Below, piece by piece: positions 59,537-64,000 of a DNA stretch of 64,000 bases. Location: assembly GCF_016862095.1 (NCBI RefSeq), contig NZ_BOMH01000044.1, positions 18,714 through 82,713 on the forward strand, given 5' to 3'. Position numbers and translations under genes: made by a program. Source of the DNA: Actinoplanes cyaneus (GTDB lineage: Bacteria > Actinomycetota > Actinomycetes > Mycobacteriales > Micromonosporaceae). Positions within the stretch are counted from its first letter, which is position 1. Each line of letters starts with the position of its first letter. The notes under the pieces were generated by a model. That model was not told where the DNA came from, did no database searches, and worked only from the letters and a program-made list of their open reading frames with translations.

Positions 59537-59734
59537 TCAGGCTATTCCTGGAATTGCCACCCGGCGCACCTGCCCGTCCGGTTCCGCCTCGATCGAGACC
59601 CGCTGGCCCAGTCTCAGCAGGCGCAAGCCGGATCGGGCGAACGCCTGCGCCCCGAAGACCAGCTCAGAGCCGTCGTCGAGGAGCAGCGTGCCGCTGTGGG
59701 TGCCGGCGTCGAAGGTGGCGATGGTGCCCTGCAT
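59537..59734 (-). CDS. Small cold-shock-like OB-fold protein
   Basis: The 65-residue product begins MQGTIATFDAGTHSGTLLLD, resembling the RNA-binding start of cold-shock proteins, but lacks the full RNP1/RNP2 aromatics. It follows cofC by ten bases on the same strand and may be cotranscribed. Function is uncertain. Confidence 0.75.
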   Translation of the reverse strand: MQGTIATFDAGTHSGTLLLDDGSELVFGAQAFARSGLRLLRLGQRVSIEAEPDGQVRRVAIPGIA

Positions 59735-59744
59735 GGGCCTGACG

Positions 59745-60380
59745 CTACCCGGCGCAGGCGGCCGATGTGCACGCCTGGCTGAGGCCGAGATCACGTAACA
59801 GTGACCGGGTCCGCACCCCGGCACCCAGCCCGAGCACCGTCTCCAGGTCGGCGGCCGTGTCCACGTCCTGCCGCAGGCCCAGCCAGTCACCGGTCAGCGG
59901 GCTCGCGCCGGAGGCCCGGTGCGCCGCCGCCGAGCCGGGGCCGAAACGCGGATCCAGCGGCACCCGTGGCGGCACCGCGAGCAGCACGGTGCCGGTGCCG
60001 GCCGCGTCCGGCACGAAGGCGCGCCCGGTCGCCGCGCGCAGCGCAGCGTCCAGATCAGCCGGCCGCAGCGCCGGCAGGTCACCGGTCAGGACCGCGCGAT
60101 GCGTGGACAGGCCGGCGACCTCGTCCGCGCCGAACCGCAGGGCGGCGTTCAGCCCGGCGCCGGGATCCGGGGCGACCTTCGCACCGACCTCCCGCACCGC
60201 CTCGGCCACCACAGGGTCGTCGGTGACGACGATCAACTCGGCGACGGTGGTGGCGCTCAACACAGCCGTGGCCGTGTCGCGCACCATCGCGAGCACCAGC
60301 TCCGGGTGTCGCTGCCCGGGCACAGCGCCCCGCAGGCGGCTCTTCGCCGCGCTCAGCTCCTTGACCGGGATCACCGTCAT
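59745..60380 (-). CDS. cofC: 2-phospho-L-lactate/phosphoenolpyruvate guanylyltransferase (F420 synthesis)
   Basis: This enzyme (CofC/FbiD) activates the phospho-acid with GTP for coenzyme F420. The 211-residue product begins TVIPVKELSAAKSRLR and contains AVLTGDLPALRPADLD, both typical. ATG 60380 fits the family start; GTG 60398 is an in-frame alternative. It is divergent from plsC. Confidence 0.92.
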   Translation of the reverse strand: MTVIPVKELSAAKSRLRGAVPGQRHPELVLAMVRDTATAVLSATTVAELIVVTDDPVVAEAVREVGAKVAPDPGAGLNAALRFGADEVAGLSTHRAVLTGDLPALRPADLDAALRAATGRAFVPDAAGTGTVLLAVPPRVPLDPRFGPGSAAAHRASGASPLTGDWLGLRQDVDTAADLETVLGLGAGVRTRSLLRDLGLSQACTSAACAG

Positions 60381-60520
60381 CCACTTCCGTCCTGCCACCC
60401 CGCAAGTTTGCACGAGTTAACCGGCAATACCCCTGCCTGGTACGCCGGGCTGGGAAGGGGCATGATTTCGTCGCAGGTGAAGGGCGACGTGGTCGCCGAC
60501 GGCGAGGGACGGGGGATGCC

Positions 60521-61246
60521 GTGGCTCAGCGCGGGCTCACATTCTGGCAGCGCTTCGCGGTGATGCTGGTGGTTCCCACCATGACCGTCTGGACGAAACG
60601 GACCTGGCTCCACCGGGAGAAGCTTCCGCGCTCCAGTGGGGTGATCCTCGTCCCGAACCACGTGTCGCACTTCGACCCGCTGGTCGTGGCGCACTACGTC
60701 TACAAGTCCGGCCGCTGGCCCCGCTTCCTCGGCAAAGCCAGCCTGTGGCGGGTGCCGATCGTCGGGTCGTTACTGGTCAAGACCTTCCAGGTCCCGGTCG
60801 AACGCGGCAGTGTGGAGGCGGTGAAGTCGTTGGAGGCGCTCGTCGCCGCGCTCGCCGAGGGCGGCGCCGTGGTGATCTACCCCGAAGGCACCACCACCCG
60901 CGAGCCCGACCTGTGGCCGATGCGCGGCAAGACCGGCGCGGCCCGGCTCGCCCTGCTGACCGGCGCCCCGGTGGTGCCGATCGCGAACTGGGGCGCCCAG
61001 CAGGTCTTCGACCCGCGTACCAACAAGCTGAAGTTGACCCGGGCACACGTGACGGTCACCACCGGCGACCCGATCGACCTCAGCCGCTGGGCCGGCCTCG
61101 AACCGTCCCGCCCGGTGCTGGAGGAGATGACCGAGAAGATCATGCTCGGCATCCGCGACCTGCTCGGCACGATCCGCGACGGCGAGCCGCCGGCGCTCTA
61201 CGTACGGCCCGCGCGCCGGGTCACGAACTCGGAGGACGCGTCATGA
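60521..61246 (+). CDS. plsC: 1-acylglycerol-3-phosphate O-acyltransferase (PlsC-like)
   Basis: The product (241 residues, GTG start with GGGGGA upstream) has NHVSHFDP, the Hx4D catalytic motif, and IYPEGTTTREPD. It adds the second acyl chain in phospholipid synthesis at the membrane. It overlaps gpsA by four bases, a functional pair supplying and using glycerol-3-phosphate. Confidence 0.93.
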   Translation: MAQRGLTFWQRFAVMLVVPTMTVWTKRTWLHREKLPRSSGVILVPNHVSHFDPLVVAHYVYKSGRWPRFLGKASLWRVPIVGSLLVKTFQVPVERGSVEAVKSLEALVAALAEGGAVVIYPEGTTTREPDLWPMRGKTGAARLALLTGAPVVPIANWGAQQVFDPRTNKLKLTRAHVTVTTGDPIDLSRWAGLEPSRPVLEEMTEKIMLGIRDLLGTIRDGEPPALYVRPARRVTNSEDAS

Positions 61247-62238
61247 AGGCCGCCGTCATCGGATCGGGAGCCTGGGGCACGGCGTTCGCCAAAGTGCTCG
61301 GCGACGCCGGCTCGGAGGTGACCATGTGGGCGCGCCGCGAGACGGTCGCCGCCGAGATTCGCGACCGGCACGGCAACGAGGGCTCGCTGCCCGGCATCCG
61401 CCTGTCGAAACGGATCACCGCGACGACCGACCTGGCCGAGGCCGTCGACGGCGCCGAGCTGATCGCGATCGCGGTCCCCTCCCAGACGCTGCGCGGCAAC
61501 CTGGCCGACTGGGCCGGCTTCTTCCCGGCGGACGCGACCGTCGCCTCGCTGATGAAAGGCATCGAGCTCGGCACGCTGAAGCGGATGAGCGAGGTGATCG
61601 TGGAGACCGCCGGTGTCGCGCCGGAGCGGGTCGTGGTCGTGTCCGGCCCGAACCTCGCCCCCGAGATCGCCGCCGAGCAGCCCACCGCGACCGTTGTCGC
61701 CTGCACCGACGAGGACCGCGCCCGCCAGGTCCAGCACGCGCTGGCCACGCCGTACTTCCGGCCCTACACCAGCGACGACGTGCTCGGCTGCGAGCTGGGC
61801 GGCGCGGTCAAGAACGTGATCGCCCTGGCCTACGGCATGGCGTCGGCGATCGGCCTCGGCGACAACACCAAGGCGTCGCTGATCACCCGCGGCCTGGCCG
61901 AGACGTCCCGCCTCGGTGTGGCACTCGGCGCCGACCCGCTCACCTTCGCCGGTCTCGCCGGGCTCGGCGACCTGGTCGCGTCCTGCTCGTCCCGGCTGTC
62001 ACGGAACCGGACCTTCGGCGAGCACCTCGGCCGCGGCGAGAGCCTGGAACAGGCGCAGACCGCCACCCGGCAGACCGCCGAGGGCGTGAAGAGCTGCCTG
62101 TCCATCCGCGACCTGGCCCGCGCGCACGCCGTCGAGATGCCGATCGTCGAACAGGTCGAGAAGGTGTGCCACGAGGGCGCCGACCCGCGCGTGGCCGTGA
62201 AACTGCTGATGACCCGAGAGATGAAACCCGAATCATGA
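61243..62238 (+). CDS. gpsA: NAD(P)H-dependent glycerol-3-phosphate dehydrogenase
   Basis: GpsA reduces dihydroxyacetone phosphate to glycerol-3-phosphate for lipid synthesis. The 331-residue product has GSGAWGTAFAKVLGDAG, the catalytic-Lys region GGAVKNVIALAYGMA and GLGDLVASCSSRLSRNR. ATGA overlaps with both neighbours show an operon plsC-gpsA-PLP enzyme-zinc ribbon. Confidence 0.97.
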   Translation: MKAAVIGSGAWGTAFAKVLGDAGSEVTMWARRETVAAEIRDRHGNEGSLPGIRLSKRITATTDLAEAVDGAELIAIAVPSQTLRGNLADWAGFFPADATVASLMKGIELGTLKRMSEVIVETAGVAPERVVVVSGPNLAPEIAAEQPTATVVACTDEDRARQVQHALATPYFRPYTSDDVLGCELGGAVKNVIALAYGMASAIGLGDNTKASLITRGLAETSRLGVALGADPLTFAGLAGLGDLVASCSSRLSRNRTFGEHLGRGESLEQAQTATRQTAEGVKSCLSIRDLARAHAVEMPIVEQVEKVCHEGADPRVAVKLLMTREMKPES

Positions 62239-63338
62239 CGTACGCCGACGGCACCCGATCCGTTCACGCCGGCCTCCCGGAACCGCAGGTGGGACAGCCG
62301 TTCCTGCCCGGCCCGGTGTTCGCCGCGCCGTACCACCTGGACCCGGTGACCGGGCCCGGCGACCACGGTTACGCCCGCACCGAGCAGCCCACCCGCGAAG
62401 CCCTCGAAGCCGCCATCGGCGAACTGGAAGGCGGCTCCGCGCTCGCCTTCGCCAGCGGCCAGGCAGCCATCACAGCCATGCTGCTGTCCCTGGTCAAAAC
62501 CGGCGACACGGTCGCACTCCCCGGCGACGGCTACTTCCCGGTACGGGCGTTCGCGCGCGGCGCCCTCGCCGACCTGGGCGTGGCCGGCGTGCTGATGCCG
62601 ACCGCCGGGCCGTACCCGGACCTCACCGGACTGCGCCTGGTGCTGCTGGAGACCCCGGCCAACCCCGGCCTGGACGTCGCCGACATCGCCGCCCTGGCCG
62701 AGGCCGCACACGCCGCCGGAGCGCTGCTGGCCGTCGACAACACCGCCGCCACGCCGCTCGGGCAGAACCCGCTCGCCCTCGGGGCCGACCTGGTCGTCGC
62801 GTCCGGCACCAAGGCGCTGACCGGCCACTCCGACCTGCTCCTGGGATACGTCGCGGCCCGCGACCCCGCGCTGCTGGAAAAGGTCGAGACCTGGCGGAAA
62901 CTGACCGGCGGGGTGCCCGGCGCGTTCGACTGCTGGCTCGCACACCGCTCGATCGCGACCATGGACCTGCGACTCGCCCGGCAGAGCCAGAACGCCGCCG
63001 CCGTCGCCGAACTGCTGGCCGGGCGCCCCGACGTGACCGGGGTGCGGTGGCCGGGGCTCAAGACCGATCCCTCGTACGCGATCGCCAGTAAGCAGATGCG
63101 CCGCATCCCCGGGATCGTCTCGTTCGACCTGGGCAGCGCCGACCGGGTCGCCCGATTCCTGGAAGCGGCGAAACTGGTGTTCGCCGCCACCTCGTTCGGC
63201 GGGGTGCACACGACAGCCGACCGGCGCGCGCAGTTCGGGGACGACACGGCACCCGGATTCGTGCGGTTCTCCTGCGGCATCGAGGACACCGACGACCTGG
63301 TCGCGGACGTGACACAGGCGCTGGACGCCTCTGCATGA
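62235..63338 (+). CDS. Cys/Met metabolism PLP-dependent enzyme (cystathionine lyase/synthase type)
   Basis: The 367-residue product has the PLP-Lys motif VVASGTKALTGHSDLLLGY and GYARTEQPTREALEAA, typical of the gamma-lyase/synthase family. Which sulfur reaction it catalyses cannot be fixed from sequence. It overlaps gpsA and the next gene by four bases each. Confidence 0.92.
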   Translation: MTYADGTRSVHAGLPEPQVGQPFLPGPVFAAPYHLDPVTGPGDHGYARTEQPTREALEAAIGELEGGSALAFASGQAAITAMLLSLVKTGDTVALPGDGYFPVRAFARGALADLGVAGVLMPTAGPYPDLTGLRLVLLETPANPGLDVADIAALAEAAHAAGALLAVDNTAATPLGQNPLALGADLVVASGTKALTGHSDLLLGYVAARDPALLEKVETWRKLTGGVPGAFDCWLAHRSIATMDLRLARQSQNAAAVAELLAGRPDVTGVRWPGLKTDPSYAIASKQMRRIPGIVSFDLGSADRVARFLEAAKLVFAATSFGGVHTTADRRAQFGDDTAPGFVRFSCGIEDTDDLVADVTQALDASA

Positions 63339-63694
63339 CCGCCTGGAACAGCTTCAGCGGGGACGAGGTCGCGGCGCTGACCCAGGGCGAGAGCTTCTTC
63401 CTGTCCCCGGGCGAGCGGCACTGCCCCGGGTGCGGCGAGCGGAGTCTGCGGGCCTACTTCACCAGCCCGGCGAACGCGCGCCGCCCCACCCTGGTCAGCT
63501 ACGTCTGGTGCAGCGGGTGCGGCAAGTTCGTCGGGACACGGGCCAAGCATCCTGAAGGTTTGGTTCTCTCCGACCCACTGGCGGCGCTGCCTGCCGAGGA
63601 ACGCCGCGAGCTCGAGCGCAGCCTGAACGGGTTTCTTGCCCACCTGGACCACCTGTGGGATGCCGGGGTCCTACCACAGACCTTCGCCGCGTAG
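63335..63694 (+). CDS. Zinc-ribbon-like hypothetical protein
   Basis: The 119-residue product has CPGCGERS and CSGCGKFV, two CxxC knuckles spaced about 30 residues apart, which should bind one zinc. The C-terminal half is helical. It is the last gene of the plsC operon by overlap. Function unknown. Confidence 0.7.
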   Translation: MTAWNSFSGDEVAALTQGESFFLSPGERHCPGCGERSLRAYFTSPANARRPTLVSYVWCSGCGKFVGTRAKHPEGLVLSDPLAALPAEERRELERSLNGFLAHLDHLWDAGVLPQTFAA

Positions 63695-63885
63695 TCGTTC
63701 TCCACAGTGCGCGGTTGTCCACAGGGCTCCGGCCCGTCCCTGGTCTTCGCGGGGACAATGGTTGGTGGGCGGCCTGCCCCCGGTTGGGGTGGGGCCTGCT
63801 TGCCGCAAGATTGTTGATCTGGTGTCCTCGCGGGCCGTCTGTCGAGCCGATCGTTCGGGCGGGGCGCTGGACGGAGGAAGCCCAC
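63695..63885. other. Gene-free spacer
   Basis: This stretch holds no credible gene. It contains two DnaA-box-like sites at its start and joins the 62-bp repeat array B. Confidence 0.55.
63698..63723. promoter_or_regulatory. Two DnaA-box-like sites
   Basis: TTGTCCACA (63715-63723) matches the high-GC actinobacterial DnaA box exactly and TTCTCCACA (63698-63706) differs at one base. They are in direct orientation 17 bases apart. Chance is possible; the same nonamer also occurs at 16416. Confidence 0.35.
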
Positions 63886-64000
63886 GCGCGGCTGGTGGTC
63901 AGGGTTGTTTCCGGGCGGCTTTCCGACCGTCAGTGCCAGCTGGCTGGGCGCGGCTGGTGTTCAGGGTTGTTTCCGGGTGGCTTTCCGACCGTCAGTGCCA
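63886..64000. repeat. 62-bp tandem repeat array B (runs off the window)
   Basis: Units start at 63886 and 63948, exactly 62 bases apart, and are nearly identical. They contain GGTTGTT and GACCGTCAGTGCCAGCTGG and align with array A at 50660. The array continues past the window end. Confidence 0.88.

Overview
The window looks like a chromosomal segment of a high-GC actinobacterium, most likely a member of the Micromonosporaceae such as Actinoplanes. The support is strongly GC-biased third codon positions, frequent GTG starts, ATGA and TGATG gene overlaps, a Lys/Ala-tailed HU protein, an F420 pathway gene, a MutT1-type Nudix-phosphatase fusion and an IclR regulator divergent from leuCD. No plasmid, phage or CRISPR locus was seen. 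Genus assignment is inference.

Layout. 1-5.4 kb: end of a methionine-synthase-like gene, ligA with an unusual internal insertion, a repeat-rich spacer and the first of three GGDEF-EAL proteins. 5.4-11.9 kb: the tRNA amidotransferase genes gatC-gatA and gatB, split by two inverted tandem M1 metallopeptidase lipoproteins. 12-25.7 kb: TPR protein, metallophosphoesterase, sugar-dehydrogenase-like lipoprotein, PH-domain protein, two more GGDEF-EAL proteins, a LacI regulator, a HIT-like protein and ilvD. 25.7-38.7 kb: branched-chain amino acid block ilvB-ilvN-ilvC, serA, leuB, ilvE, cimA, with a Rpn-like nuclease, a phosphatase and small unknowns between. 38.6-50.1 kb: a short threonyl-tRNA synthetase with its own attenuator, a GNAT acetyltransferase, an EEP-family phosphatase, two M16 peptidases, ArfB, an ABC exporter with an XRE regulator, an FAH-family enzyme and an NmrA-like protein. 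50.1-55.9 kb: tRNA-Gln, two identical tRNA-Glu genes flanking a repeat array, an MBL-fold hydrolase, an IclR regulator, leuC-leuD and HU. 56-63.7 kb: ppk1-mutT1, cold-shock-like protein, cofC, plsC-gpsA, a PLP enzyme and a zinc-ribbon protein.

How the genes work together. ilvB/N, ilvC, ilvD and ilvE make valine and isoleucine. cimA, leuCD and leuB supply 2-oxobutyrate by the citramalate route and also serve leucine synthesis. leuA and ilvA are not in the window. Several of these genes carry short leader ORFs whose codons match the end product: MCFASRVLI before ilvB, MLRTVTHLVLIIRT before cimA, MLILRRKQVPLP overlapping the ilvE start, and a Thr-rich leader (ITTT) before the short thrS. Three of the four are followed by an intrinsic terminator, the standard layout of ribosome-mediated attenuation.

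The least explained signals are non-coding. One is a family of long, near-perfect palindromes (about 53-57 bp) at three intergenic sites, with compensatory base changes that keep the stem paired. The other is a 62-bp tandem repeat present as two arrays 13 kb apart.
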